Part shown: one piece after another, positions 6,799-15,087 of the stretch
Position numbering within the stretch: the first letter of the stretch is position 1
How the letters are laid out: every line of letters starts with the position of its first letter
Source: Allocoleopsis franciscana PCC 7113
GTDB lineage: Bacteria; Cyanobacteriota; Cyanobacteriia; Cyanobacteriales; Coleofasciculaceae
Direction of reading: 5' to 3'
Length of the DNA: 64,000 nucleotides
Assembly: GCF_000317515.1 (NCBI RefSeq)
Contig: NC_019738.1
Location: 4,676,001 to 4,740,000, forward strand
The notes under the pieces: generated by a model
Seen by the model: the letters and a program-made list of their open reading frames with translations, nothing else
Told to the model about the DNA's origin: nothing
Database searches by the model: none
Made by a program: the position numbers and the translations under genes

Positions 6799-7198
6799 GG
6801 TTTTTCAGAAAATCAACTCAACTTAGAACAGGATAAAGGCTGGCTATGGTCAGGGATGCTCTTCAGTTTAAGGCACTTGAGCTTAAGGAACTATCTTGAC
6901 AGCTTAAAGGTCTTTCAATGAAAGGCACACATCTGCTGCCCTTAAATGCATCATTTTAGAATACAGGGTCTCATGCCAAGCAAGACGTAAAACTTACAGA
7001 TTCTCTCTTAGAATCAGAACTTCGGCTGTTGGCTCCTGTTTTAACTCATAAATAATTACTTTGGCTGAGAATCGTGCGGAATAATTTGGGCATACTGAGA
7101 ACAGTAAGTATGCCTTGGTGTTCCTGACGACACTGACGCAAGCTAACTTCTAAGGGTGCTGCCTGGTATTGGTGCAATTGGATATTAAAAAAGCAAAA
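6799..7198. other. Intergenic, 400 bp
   Basis: This lies between divergent miaE and the phosphatase gene. I see no conserved small gene or RNA, only AT-rich sequence; promoters for both genes must lie here. Confidence 0.45.
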
Positions 7199-7945
7199 AT
7201 GACCCATCGTCGTATTGTTATCGGTGACGTGCATGGTCACTATGACGCCCTGATGTCTTTATTGGATGCGATCGCCCCTACTGGCGACGACCAAGTTTAT
7301 TTCCTCGGTGATTTGATTGACCGGGGGCCTCACAGCGCTAAGGTGGTGGAGTTTGTGAAAGAAAGCCCCTACTTTTGCTTGTTGGGTAACCACGAACAAA
7401 TGTTACTCGATATTTTGGGTGATGGAGAAATCTATGGCCCTGCGCTGCAAGCATGGCTGTACAGTGGCGGTCATAGTACCGTTAACAGCTATGGCGAGGA
7501 AGGTGTACGCCAAGATCATATCGATTGGATGCGGACGCTGCCCACTTATATGGACTTAGGAGATACCTGGTTAGTCCATGCCGGAGTCCATCCCCGAATG
7601 CCCCTAGAGAAGCAAACCTCGGAGCAATTCTGCTGGATTCGTGATGAATTCCACAGTATGCCTCAGCCTTACTTCCCTAATAAACTCATTATCACAGGTC
7701 ATACCATCACCTTTACCCTGCCTGGAGTACTCCCTGGCAAACTGGCCCAAGGACGGGGTTGGCTCGATATCGATACGGGTGCTTATCATCCCAAGAGTGG
7801 CTGGATGACGGCTGTAGACCTCACCAATTCCCTAGTGTATCAAGCCAACGTGTTTCGCCGCCGCCTGCGTAAATTACCCTTGGCGGAAGCGGTGACACGG
7901 GTCGAGCCTTCTAATATCCTCCCACGCCGCTCAGCAGTACGCTAG
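7199..7945 (+). CDS. Calcineurin-type metallophosphoesterase, PPP-like serine/threonine phosphatase
   Basis: From ATG 7199 the protein has 248 residues. All metal-binding blocks of the lambda-phosphatase/PrpE group are present: GDVHGHYDAL, then VYFLGDLIDRGPHS, LLGNHEQMLL, a later His in VHAGVHP, and ITGHTITF. It should bind two metal ions and cleave phosphoester bonds, either on proteins or on small molecules such as dinucleotide polyphosphates; the sequence does not decide. The longer frame from a TTG at 7169 adds MVQLDIKKAK and is less likely because the domain begins directly at MTHRRIVIGD. The cytoplasmic location follows from the absence of signal or membrane segments. Its stop codon abuts the MITE-like element. 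Confidence 0.85.
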   Translation: MTHRRIVIGDVHGHYDALMSLLDAIAPTGDDQVYFLGDLIDRGPHSAKVVEFVKESPYFCLLGNHEQMLLDILGDGEIYGPALQAWLYSGGHSTVNSYGEEGVRQDHIDWMRTLPTYMDLGDTWLVHAGVHPRMPLEKQTSEQFCWIRDEFHSMPQPYFPNKLIITGHTITFTLPGVLPGKLAQGRGWLDIDTGAYHPKSGWMTAVDLTNSLVYQANVFRRRLRKLPLAEAVTRVEPSNILPRRSAVR

Positions 7946-8052
7946 TGCAAGAAGGCAGAAGTCAGGAGGCAGAAGGCAGAAGGGATATTGCTTTTACAGT
8001 AAGCTTTTTAACCTTTTTGAACTGGTGGGTTATTTCCGCCCCGCTGCACTAG
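7942..8052 (+). mobile_element. MITE-like element, copy 2
   Basis: A 111-bp element is bounded by CTAGTGCA and TGCACTAG, the same 8-bp inverted termini as the element at 394-529 but in opposite orientation. Its first bases overlap the stop codon of the phosphatase gene (TAG at 7943-7945). It contains a run of AGGCAGAAG-type short repeats and the shared block TACAGTAAGCTTTTTAACCT. Confidence 0.6.
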
Positions 8053-8107
8053 TGAGTACGGCTGCACTGAAAAAATCCCAAACAAAAGCCAAATTGATTT
8101 GGACATT

Positions 8108-8133
8108 CCCGTCCCTTAGAAGAGACGGGTTTT
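8108..8133 (+). terminator. Possible terminator
   Basis: CCCGTC (8108-8113) and GACGGG (8124-8129) form a six-pair stem followed by TTTT. It could serve the phosphatase transcript. The short stem keeps confidence low. Confidence 0.35.
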
Positions 8134-8145
8134 GCAGGGTGGGTT

Positions 8146-8994
8146 CTATAAGAGAGCGCGTATTTTACTTTTATAAGCGGTTGTATTTAAGCCATCTCCT
8201 GCATTTGCCCTTTGCGAGTCAATAGCTTGCTCTAACTGTTTAATGCGATCTGAGGTTGCCGGGTGACTACTCAAGAAAGTAGGAACAGAACCTCCAGCTT
8301 TAAGCAGCTTTTCCATAAAGGAAACCATCGCCGAGGGCGCATAGCCAGCTTTGGTCAAAGTATCTAATCCCATTTGATCGGCTTCAAACTCGTCCTTACG
8401 GCTGTTGGGACGCTTCAAAGCTAGTTCTACTCCAATATTGACCATCGTATTGCGGTCTAGTCCAGCGGCTGAAGCCACGCCTCTGGCGATCGCGGCCTGC
8501 CGCATTTGCCCAATGGAATGACGCCCAACAATATGACCAATTTCATGGGACATCACACTCGCCAACTCAGCTTCATTATCTGCGGCGGCAATCAAACCCG
8601 CATTGACGTAAACAAATCCCCCCATTGTGGCAAAGGCATTGATACTCTTATCATTAACCACCTGAAAGGTATAAGGGATATCAGGGCGTTTGCTCTGTTG
8701 TGCCAAGCGCTGACCAATGTCATTGACGTAGCGATTAATTTCAGAATTACGATAGAGCCTAATCTCGCTGCCGACTAGCTGGCTATTAATCTGCCTACCA
8801 ATTTGAACTTCCTGATTATTGGAAATATTGGATAGCTGGATGACCTGAATCCCATTAAGAATCAGGTCAAACAAAGACGCTTGCGAGGCTTGGGCGATAC
8901 CCAAGACCAGACTCAGCGACAAGACGAAGGATACGACGGCATATAAAAGGCGATGTCGATAATGATAGGAGCGTGAAGACAAAAACTTAAACAT
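8146..8994 (-). CDS. M48-family zinc metalloprotease, exported
   Basis: Starting at ATG 8992-8994 the protein has 282 residues. An N-terminal basic/hydrophobic signal (LLYAVVSFVLSLSLVLGIAQASQA) predicts export to the periplasm. The zinc site HEIGH is at residues 150-154, continuing IVGRHSIGQM, and the third ligand Glu lies in NSRKDEFEADQMGLDTL. The final third (SVPTFLSSHPATSDRIKQLE) is typical of M48C/BepA/LoiP-like peptidases, with HPATSDRI the usual signature. It lacks the TPR tail of BepA. The role is likely quality control of envelope proteins. A GTG six codons upstream (9012) is an alternative start. Confidence 0.9.
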   Translation of the reverse strand: MFKFLSSRSYHYRHRLLYAVVSFVLSLSLVLGIAQASQASLFDLILNGIQVIQLSNISNNQEVQIGRQINSQLVGSEIRLYRNSEINRYVNDIGQRLAQQSKRPDIPYTFQVVNDKSINAFATMGGFVYVNAGLIAAADNEAELASVMSHEIGHIVGRHSIGQMRQAAIARGVASAAGLDRNTMVNIGVELALKRPNSRKDEFEADQMGLDTLTKAGYAPSAMVSFMEKLLKAGGSVPTFLSSHPATSDRIKQLEQAIDSQRANAGDGLNTTAYKSKIRALL

Positions 8995-9414
8995 GGCGGA
9001 TACGACTAACACAGCTATATTTAATCAGCTTAGAAAACCAAGACGTTCTTTGAGGGCGTTTAGTTGCCATTTTGGCCTGATCTCGTCACGGATTGTGCGG
9101 CGTATCCCAAAAAAAGTTGTTGAGTCGTAGGAGACCTTACTCTGTCCTCAAAACCTAGAGTAGCGACATCGCTTATCTCCTAATTTTTGGATAGGTCTAT
9201 TCTCCCCAAAGCCATCATCGAGTCTGGTGAACCCATACTCTACAGGACGAGAATTTATGCCGCAAGGCAGACCCTATCCTGCTGATCTCTTGTAACAGTC
9301 GTGGTAACTTATCACAGGACTGTGATCATGAGCATCTCGCTAGCCTTTTCATCAATTGTGCTAGAGAATGCTTCTTTGATGGTTCGCTTGGCAAAGACAC
9401 ACGCACGACGTTTC
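8995..9414. other. Intergenic, 420 bp
   Basis: This lies between the divergent M48 protease and DUF4330 genes. The DUF4330 frame stays open back to a GTG at 9301, so part of this stretch might be coding if a longer start is used. No RNA signature seen. Confidence 0.4.
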
Positions 9415-9939
9415 ATGGCTATTTTGGATTCTAAAGGACGTTTATTTGGTAAGGTGAGCATTCTCGACGTGGGTGCTGCCTTGGTGATTTTATTAGTGAT
9501 TGTGGGTATCTTTTTCTTTCCCGGCACCACCGGATCTGTAGCGCAAATTGGCGGTGCAACGAAACCCGTAGAAGTGGATTTGATTGTTCGGGGTCTTTCT
9601 GTTCGCGATCCCGACGCCTTACTCAAGCAATTTGCGGAGCAAAAGACGACTAATATCATCATTCGCAATCAACCCTACGGTCAGGTTGATATTAAGTCTG
9701 TAAAGACACTGCCATCAATGTTAGCCGTACCACAGCCAGATGGCTCTGTCAAAGAGCTACCCGATCCGAGGTCTAACTCTTTTAGTACTGATCTGACGAT
9801 GACCTTGGTCGGTAAAGGACAAATTACCAAAGATGGGCCAGTGTTGGGTAATAGCAAAATTAAAATTGGCACGCCAGTGGAGTTGGAGGGCATGGATTAC
9901 AACTTCAGAGCTAGCGTCATTGAAGTCAGAGTGAAGTAA
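9415..9939 (+). CDS. DUF4330-family membrane-anchored protein
   Basis: From ATG 9415 (MAILDSKGRLFGKVSILDVG) the protein has 174 residues, the common length and start of cyanobacterial DUF4330 proteins. One membrane helix (AALVILLVIVGIFFF, about residues 20-36) anchors a periplasmic beta-rich domain with repeated segments (VEVDLIVRGLSVRDPDAL, STDLTMTLVGKGQITKDGPV, LEGMDYNFRASVIEV). Function is unknown. Upstream in-frame starts exist (GTG 9301, ATG 9328, ATG 9379), but the family consensus begins at 9415. It converges on the hydrolase-like gene across a long inverted repeat. Confidence 0.8.
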   Translation: MAILDSKGRLFGKVSILDVGAALVILLVIVGIFFFPGTTGSVAQIGGATKPVEVDLIVRGLSVRDPDALLKQFAEQKTTNIIIRNQPYGQVDIKSVKTLPSMLAVPQPDGSVKELPDPRSNSFSTDLTMTLVGKGQITKDGPVLGNSKIKIGTPVELEGMDYNFRASVIEVRVK

Positions 9940-9947
9940 AAAAAGCT

Positions 9948-10045
9948 AAAGAATGAAGATGAAGGATGAAGTATTAGTTTTCTGGGTTAACAATTTGCCA
10001 TAGGCTTAGCCTGTAGACCACTTCATACTTCGTCCTTTATTCTTT
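9948..10045. terminator. Long inverted repeat between convergent genes, probable bidirectional terminator
   Basis: The left arm AAAGAATGAAGATGAAGGAT (continuing GAAGT) pairs, with several mismatches, with the right arm ending CTTCGTCCTTTATTCTTT. The arms are about 25 nt, separated by about 47 nt. The GAATGAAG-type hairpin is a common intergenic element in cyanobacteria. Its position between two stop codons fits termination in both directions. Confidence 0.5.
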
Positions 10046-10046
10046 T

Positions 10047-10958
10047 CTAATCCCCAGCCGTGGAATCAAGAGATTTTAAATATCGCCGAATTAAACCAAT
10101 GGTTACCGCAGGCAGTTCTAACTGAGGTGTCAACCCAACATCATCAAGAGTTTGAAAAATGCGGATAGCTTTTGGATTGAGTGAGGCAAGGCGTTGACCA
10201 ATTTCTGGTCCTGTAAATTGGGATTTTTGTCCCCAAATCATGGCAGTGGGGGTAGTCAATTGTGGTATGTATAGCGATAAGTCAAAGCATAAATCTCCGC
10301 GCACAAAGGCCAGTGCAGCATATTCAGCATTCGGCTGCTGGGCTGATTCTAAATAGGCGTTAACGATTTCTTCGTAAACTCGGTTACTTTGGGCAAATTG
10401 CCGACCTTCTAAGAAGCTGCGAATTCCAGTGCTGTTGGCAACACCTGTGCTGTAGATAATACGGTCAAGAATTGGGGTGCTGACCAACTGAGCAAAAAAG
10501 CTGCGCGTGTAGTTTTCCCCAAAATCTGATAATCCTGCGGGTGTCGTGAGAATTAGGCATTTAAATAGCTCAGGACGAGCAATCGCCGCTCGAATTGTAA
10601 ACGCGGCTGTCAACGAAGAGGCGACAACAGGCGTTGGTGCTGTACAAGTCTGTTCAATGAACTCTATGATTGTAGTAATGTAGTCATCTATTTTGTAATT
10701 CCGTTCAGGGTGCGCTGAACGACCCCAACCGATTAAATCGGGTGCAAGAATTTTATACTCAGTCGCAAAGGCTGGGTATACCTTTGACCATTCATAGGCA
10801 GATGAACCACCGCCAAAGCCATGCAAGAACACTAAGGATGGCCGATCGGGGTCGGCGGCTTCGGGTTCCTGCCAGGGTTCCCCATCGGCGGTGTAATACA
10901 CCATTCGTCCCAGGGAGGTCACCACGGAGTGCTGCTTAAAACCATTTGGCTCAATCAT
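10047..10958 (-). CDS. Alpha/beta-hydrolase-fold protein with altered catalytic residues
   Basis: From ATG 10956-10958 the protein has 303 residues and the full alpha/beta-hydrolase layout: oxyanion strand LVFLHGFGGGSSAYEW, core strand YKILAPDLIGWGRSAHP, and a nucleophile elbow VVASSLTAAFTIRAA. The elbow reads A-S-S-L-T rather than G-x-S-x-G, though a Ser sits at the centre. The region where the catalytic His normally occurs (GHxPxxE) reads VGLTPQLELPAVT, so His is replaced by Leu. I therefore expect weak, altered or absent hydrolase activity; a binding role is possible. I recall similar cyanobacterial proteins sharing this tail, which would make the change family-wide. A TTG two codons upstream is an alternative start. 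Confidence 0.75.
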   Translation of the reverse strand: MIEPNGFKQHSVVTSLGRMVYYTADGEPWQEPEAADPDRPSLVFLHGFGGGSSAYEWSKVYPAFATEYKILAPDLIGWGRSAHPERNYKIDDYITTIIEFIEQTCTAPTPVVASSLTAAFTIRAAIARPELFKCLILTTPAGLSDFGENYTRSFFAQLVSTPILDRIIYSTGVANSTGIRSFLEGRQFAQSNRVYEEIVNAYLESAQQPNAEYAALAFVRGDLCFDLSLYIPQLTTPTAMIWGQKSQFTGPEIGQRLASLNPKAIRIFQTLDDVGLTPQLELPAVTIGLIRRYLKSLDSTAGD

Positions 10959-11378
10959 GCCCAAACCTCATCACTACTGCCATCATCCCTGATTTTGGCG
11001 TAAGACCACTTCTTACTCTTGGTTGATTCTTGGACACAACTAGAGTAGGGGAACTTGGAACACTAACATTTCATCAAAATATTTTAGAGGAGTGAGAGCT
11101 TGTCCTAAAAAAGTACTAACTCAAATCAGTAATTCTTTCAAAGACTGTTGTAGTCTTGAGTGTCGGCTTTTTTCCGGAACAGTATTTTCTTGCCAAGGAA
11201 AATAAATCAGAATGAATAAAATCTTTCCCCAATGCTGATTTGAGAAGTTGGATGATGCAAAGATGTTTCTGGCTTGAGGGATGGCTGGCTCACGTAAAAA
11301 CAAAAAATGTTCGCTGGTTCCGCGTCAACTCCGTTGACGGTCATGCGGTTTTTGAGAAAGTGCATTCATATTAGTGCT
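10959..11378. other. Intergenic, 420 bp
   Basis: This lies between the divergent hydrolase-like and 11379 genes. There is a small stem (AAGACT/AGTCTT near 11141-11157) with a TTTTTT run 10 bases later, a weak terminator candidate with no gene to serve. Nothing else recognised. Confidence 0.35.
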
Positions 11379-11960
11379 ATGGCAATACAGTGCAGTATCC
11401 AGTTGGATGAAGTCAGCAATTCTAATATTTTTGACTCGGAAACTGACTTAAAGGAGCCGCAAGCCGTAATTGCTTCTCCGGATTGGGACGTAGCTGAATT
11501 TGACTCTAATTTAGTCGTGATAAGACCTTCTAGCATCTGTCTTAACCTGGAAGACTTAAAATGCTTTGAAGTTGTGGATCGCCAGTTTCACCACTATGGG
11601 ATCACCTTTGAAAATGCGATCGCTCTACAGCCCTCAAACCCAGCCTATCCTCCCCCCCAGACTGGGACTACGGTACTCATGGGAGCGCCTAAAAGTGGTT
11701 GGCTGGAAGTCGCCTTTTTAAACCCTGTTCATCAGTTCTGCTGCCATGTCACTAGTTCTCAGCGGATGCTGCTATCTGCCTACGATCACCAGAACAAACT
11801 CCTGATTCGGAGCTCTCTGAGCAAAGCCAACTTAGCCGGTTCTGATTCGCCCATTCCCCCCAATGCCTCATTCAAAATCGAGGTACCCAATATTTCTCGG
11901 ATTACCTTCTATGCCTTCGATGGTCAACTGACTTTATCTGACTTAAGTTTTTCTCTATAA
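11379..11960 (+). CDS. Hypothetical protein, predicted beta-sandwich
   Basis: From ATG 11379 (MAIQCSIQLDEVSN) the protein has 193 residues; the frame extends to an ATG at 11307, but the extra 24 residues look non-family. There is no signal peptide or membrane helix. The composition suggests an all-beta fold: FEVVDRQFHHYGITFENAIAL, SGWLEVAFLNPVHQFCCHVT, ISRITFYAFDGQLTLSDLSF. This order (a strand introducing an anomalous-feature sentence-like GITFENA block, then a DxxLxxSDLSF end) resembles the beta-sandwich part of some cyanobacterial PEP-CTERM proteins, but no sorting tail is present. Function unknown. Confidence 0.65.
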   Translation: MAIQCSIQLDEVSNSNIFDSETDLKEPQAVIASPDWDVAEFDSNLVVIRPSSICLNLEDLKCFEVVDRQFHHYGITFENAIALQPSNPAYPPPQTGTTVLMGAPKSGWLEVAFLNPVHQFCCHVTSSQRMLLSAYDHQNKLLIRSSLSKANLAGSDSPIPPNASFKIEVPNISRITFYAFDGQLTLSDLSFSL

Positions 11961-12102
11961 CCTATATTTCGCAACCTTCTTGGAGGATAGCGTCTCCCAC
12001 TCCGCTCATTGATCGAACCGACCCGCTTATCGCCTATGATTAATTTGATTACTAGGGTGGGAGCAACTCCTCCACTCAAGCGAAAGTATTGAAAGTTGGT
12101 TG

Positions 12103-12816
12103 ATGGCAAAAGTCAAAAGTCGAACGTTTAAGCCTCTTAATCCAAGACAGTTACGTGAACCTGGGGGCTGGCTGGTTGGTCTAGTCGTTGTTGTAGCAAT
12201 GCTTTTTTTGCATTGGAAGCTTCTGCTGGCGACAAGTATCGGTGCGTTGGTCATGATGCTAGTCTACAGGATGCAAGAGTGGGACTGGCAACGTTACTGG
12301 TCGAGTTTAAGCCAGTTTCTGAGTGGCTATAATCAGCCGTTAACTCTAGCTGTTGGTAGTGGTGCGATGGCTACCCTTAGTACCTACATGGTAATTTCCA
12401 TTTGGGTGGACTCTGATAGCCCTTGGATTGCAGCGAGTACAATTCTTCAAATTTTGGGCACCCTAACCATTCTCACCCTGTTCGTTTGGCAATCGCTCAA
12501 CCGCCCAGCGAGTCAGAATGGGGTTAACCGGGATCAGATGCTTAGTGATCTCACCGATGCTAACCCAGTTAAGCGCTTAGTCGCCGTGCAACAGCTAAGC
12601 CAGTGGGGAAAAGACCCCTTCTTACACCCGTCAGAACGCTGTATCGTAGCTGATTGTTTTCGCTTGATGTTAACTCACGAGCAGGAAGCCGTCATTCGAG
12701 GAGCTGTTCTCGATGGTCTTCAGGTACTAGACCATAACCGGATGTTAGGGAAAGGCTCTCAGCCTTTGCAAGTCCCCATGGCTTTGAAGCCCTCTGCTGA
12801 TAAACTCCATCGCTAA
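12103..12816 (+). CDS. Membrane protein with C-terminal helical (armadillo-like) domain, cyanobacterial conserved
   Basis: From ATG 12103 (MAKVKSRTFKPLNPRQLREP) the protein has 237 residues. Three or four membrane helices occupy residues 25-140 (GLVVVVAMLFLHWKLLLA, LTLAVGSGAMATLSTYMVIS, ILQILGTLTILTLFVW). The cytoplasmic C-terminal part, NRDQMLSDLTDANPVKRLVA and on, looks like one or two HEAT/armadillo helix pairs. I recall it as a cyanobacterial family without assigned function. A TTG directly before the ATG is an alternative start. Confidence 0.7.
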   Translation: MAKVKSRTFKPLNPRQLREPGGWLVGLVVVVAMLFLHWKLLLATSIGALVMMLVYRMQEWDWQRYWSSLSQFLSGYNQPLTLAVGSGAMATLSTYMVISIWVDSDSPWIAASTILQILGTLTILTLFVWQSLNRPASQNGVNRDQMLSDLTDANPVKRLVAVQQLSQWGKDPFLHPSERCIVADCFRLMLTHEQEAVIRGAVLDGLQVLDHNRMLGKGSQPLQVPMALKPSADKLHR

Positions 12817-12896
12817 TCAATGGGATCAATTAGAGATTCGATTTTACTTTGCCCCCTCCCTGCTTCCATCAGGGTTTGGATGGGGTGATTCGAGAA

Positions 12897-13448
12897 TTAC
12901 TGTATCGGCTCAGCTTTGGTCACAGAGGCATTGTTAACTCCCAGAGTGAGCTGCAAAGGTTTACGGGAAGGATAGGCTCTGGCGACCTGTCGGTAAACAT
13001 CGTAGTTAGTCGGTAGTGTTACCGTCTGTTCATCTTGTTGATAAGTCATTTCATACTTCACAGTACGTAATAGTTCCGGTTTGCTTGGCTCTTCCCCAGG
13101 CTTTTGCCGTTGTTCGACTTCATCGATACTGGGTCGTGGCGGCAGCTTCGACCACCATAACCCTTTGTCATCCGGTCCAATGACCGCCTCTTTGGGTTTC
13201 TCGCCATTGCGGTTGAGTAGGGAATTTGAGGCAAACTCTTCAAATCGCGGCTGCTTTTCATTCCCAGGGCTAGTAGAATACTGGACTTGCCAGGTCAAGG
13301 TGGTGAGTGCAGTGGCTTCATACTGATTGGTGGTCACCGTGTCACAACTGCTCAGAGTGACTGCCACACAGCAGCTCACCAAAAACCAAAAAAGCTGGCG
13401 ATACTTTAGGTAACGGCTGACGCTGAAATTAAGACTCTCTAACTTCAC
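12897..13448 (-). CDS. Predicted lipoprotein, unknown function
   Basis: The 183-residue protein begins at a GTG (13446-13448) and has a signal with the lipobox TLSSC (Cys at about residue 34), so it should be lipid-modified and periplasm-facing. The mature part is charged and proline-rich (RPSIDEVEQRQKPGEEPSKP), then ends with beta-type sequence (LLRTVKYEMTYQQDEQTVTL). No domain recognised. It is divergent from the polysaccharide deacetylase gene with 32 bp between start codons, so both share a very short promoter region and may be co-regulated at the cell envelope. Confidence 0.75.
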   Translation of the reverse strand: MKLESLNFSVSRYLKYRQLFWFLVSCCVAVTLSSCDTVTTNQYEATALTTLTWQVQYSTSPGNEKQPRFEEFASNSLLNRNGEKPKEAVIGPDDKGLWWSKLPPRPSIDEVEQRQKPGEEPSKPELLRTVKYEMTYQQDEQTVTLPTNYDVYRQVARAYPSRKPLQLTLGVNNASVTKAEPIQ

Positions 13449-13480
13449 CTGACCTCTAGTAACTCAGAAAAAACAACCGA

Positions 13481-14185
13481 ATGCAGCTTGCTCCGCTTTA
13501 CCCTATTGTGTACAAAATTCTTCAACCGTTGTTTCCCAGTTGTCTTTGGGCGGGAACGAGCGAGTCGCGAACCATCGCCCTGACCTTTGATGATGGCCCC
13601 CATCCCCAGTACACCATAGAACTCCTGCAAGTTCTAGACCACTACAACATTAAAGCGAGTTTTTTTTGGTTGGGTGCTTGTGTCGAGCGGGCACCTAGCG
13701 TTGCTCAAGCCGTTTATCAGCGGGATCACTGGATTGGGTTACATGGATATTACCATCACTCTTTTCCCTTGCTCTCGCCGGAGGCACTCCAGCAGAGTTT
13801 GGCGAAAACTCAAGAAGCGATTCGCGCCGCGCTGGCGACTGCGACAGATGACACGAAAGCTTGCTACTTCGACCCCGACAACATTCGAGACGTTCGCCCT
13901 CCCAATGGTTTGTTTACCCCCCAGACTTTGAGTTTATTGCACCAGTGGAATTATCGACCCGTCATGTGGAGCGTTGTACCGGAAGATTGGGAGCGTCCTG
14001 GCATTGATGTCGTCGTGCAGCGAGTTTTACGGCAGGTTCGCAACGGGTCGCTGATTGTCTTACACGATGGTTATTACGGAGGACCGGATGTGGCTGAAAC
14101 AACAGCTCAGTTAATTCCTCGGTTATTACAGCAAGGTTATGATTTCATCACAATCGACCAATTATGGCAACGTTCTCCTGTCTAA
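13481..14185 (+). CDS. Polysaccharide deacetylase (NodB/CE4 family)
   Basis: The 234-residue protein has the CE4 catalytic blocks: motif 1 TFDDGP (residues 35-40; Asp37 base, Asp38 metal ligand), motif 2 GLHGYYH (His88 and His92), motif 3 RPPNG, and later SVVPEDWERPG and LIVLHDGYYG for motifs 4 and 5. It should remove acetyl groups from N-acetylglucosamine polymers such as peptidoglycan or extracellular polysaccharide. No clear signal peptide is present, though the N-terminus (LYPIVYKILQPLFPSCLW) is hydrophobic enough to be a membrane anchor. Start is ATG 13481. Length is slightly larger than a minimal NodB domain. It is divergent from a lipoprotein gene. Confidence 0.85.
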   Translation: MQLAPLYPIVYKILQPLFPSCLWAGTSESRTIALTFDDGPHPQYTIELLQVLDHYNIKASFFWLGACVERAPSVAQAVYQRDHWIGLHGYYHHSFPLLSPEALQQSLAKTQEAIRAALATATDDTKACYFDPDNIRDVRPPNGLFTPQTLSLLHQWNYRPVMWSVVPEDWERPGIDVVVQRVLRQVRNGSLIVLHDGYYGGPDVAETTAQLIPRLLQQGYDFITIDQLWQRSPV

Positions 14186-15087
14186 GGTGAAGTCATTTTT
14201 GTCATGTTGAAGCTATTCACAATTTTTTTTACTCCCGATCTTGACCCAAGTGCTAAGTTTGTGTGTTAGAACAGTTGTTTTACGGATGTCTTACACAAAC
14301 ACATCTTTGTTGGAACTGTACCTGTCTCCAGTTAGAGAAAAATGTCCCCACGTCGAAAATTTTCGCTAACGTAGTTACAGAAGAGGTCAAAATAGAACAT
14401 TTGTACCATAAAACTCGTATCACTATGGATTTCAAGCTCTCCTCTTACTGTCATCTATCCTCTGAATTCATTAAAATGGCTTAGTGTATTTCAGCTATTT
14501 ATCTGGGGTCATCAAGATTGAAGCTAGAGTAAATTTAGGAAATATTGGCCCCCCAAGGAGAGAGTACTCCAATTTCCGAACCGAAAGGCTACCCGAAAAG
14601 TAGCGACAACCCTCCCATTACATTTGATAATGATAATGATCTCGAATCAGCTTGTGAACACAGCATAGGAGAATCGGAACCTATCTAACACCTGCCGAGC
14701 GAGTATTTGGCGCAAGCCCAGGACAAGGGAACTCAAGCAAAAGGAATTGACGATGGGTGCATTAATTCCAGTGACATTAGCTTTGTGTAAAAGCAATTTG
14801 TAAATTAGATTCATCACCTTGAAGATTGAAGCTAAAACCCAAGTCCAAATTTGGTAATTAAGGCTACAATCAAAAAGTCTCAAGAGAAGCCAGCATTCAA
14901 ACTTACTGTAAGCGAGCATTCGCGAGAACGTTGAGAAGCGAAAGTAGATACCGAATCTAACGGGTCGAACTCAGCGATCAAAGAAGACCTAGAATGCTAC
15001 AGAAAGTGACTCACTGGCTACGCTATGTAAGTAGATTAACAAACACTATCTACTGGTCTTTAATTGAAGGAGCATGAGGAAAAAGGC
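14186..15087. other. Long upstream region of rpoD, 900 bp without a confident gene
   Basis: This is the longest gene-free interval here. It includes an AT-rich half with short hairpins (GTGTGTTAG and TTACACAAACAC near 14260-14300) and a Fur-box-like array at 14624-14643. Two short frames (14263-14484 +, 14647-14919 -) lack conserved features. Long multi-promoter leaders are known for cyanobacterial principal sigma genes; that is the simplest explanation. Confidence 0.5.
14624..14643. promoter_or_regulatory. Fur-box-like array
   Basis: TTGATAATGATAATGATCTC contains three consecutive GATAAT/GATAATGAT-type hexamers, matching most of the 19-bp Fur consensus (GATAATGATAATCATTATC) in its first 15 positions. 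It is 445 bp upstream of rpoD. A single match of this AT-rich pattern can arise by chance. Confidence 0.35.

Noticed and set aside
14263-14484. 73-codon forward frame upstream of rpoD
   Set aside because: TTG start, Cys/His-rich noise without motif; considered part of the rpoD leader.
14647-14919. 90-codon reverse frame upstream of rpoD
   Set aside because: ATG start and hydrophobic stretches, but no ribosome binding site, conserved motif or codon pattern; the nearby Fur-like array alone does not support it.
14950-14985. GGGTCGAACTC, resembling a tRNA T-loop
   Set aside because: No acceptor stem, anticodon arm or D-loop could be built around it.
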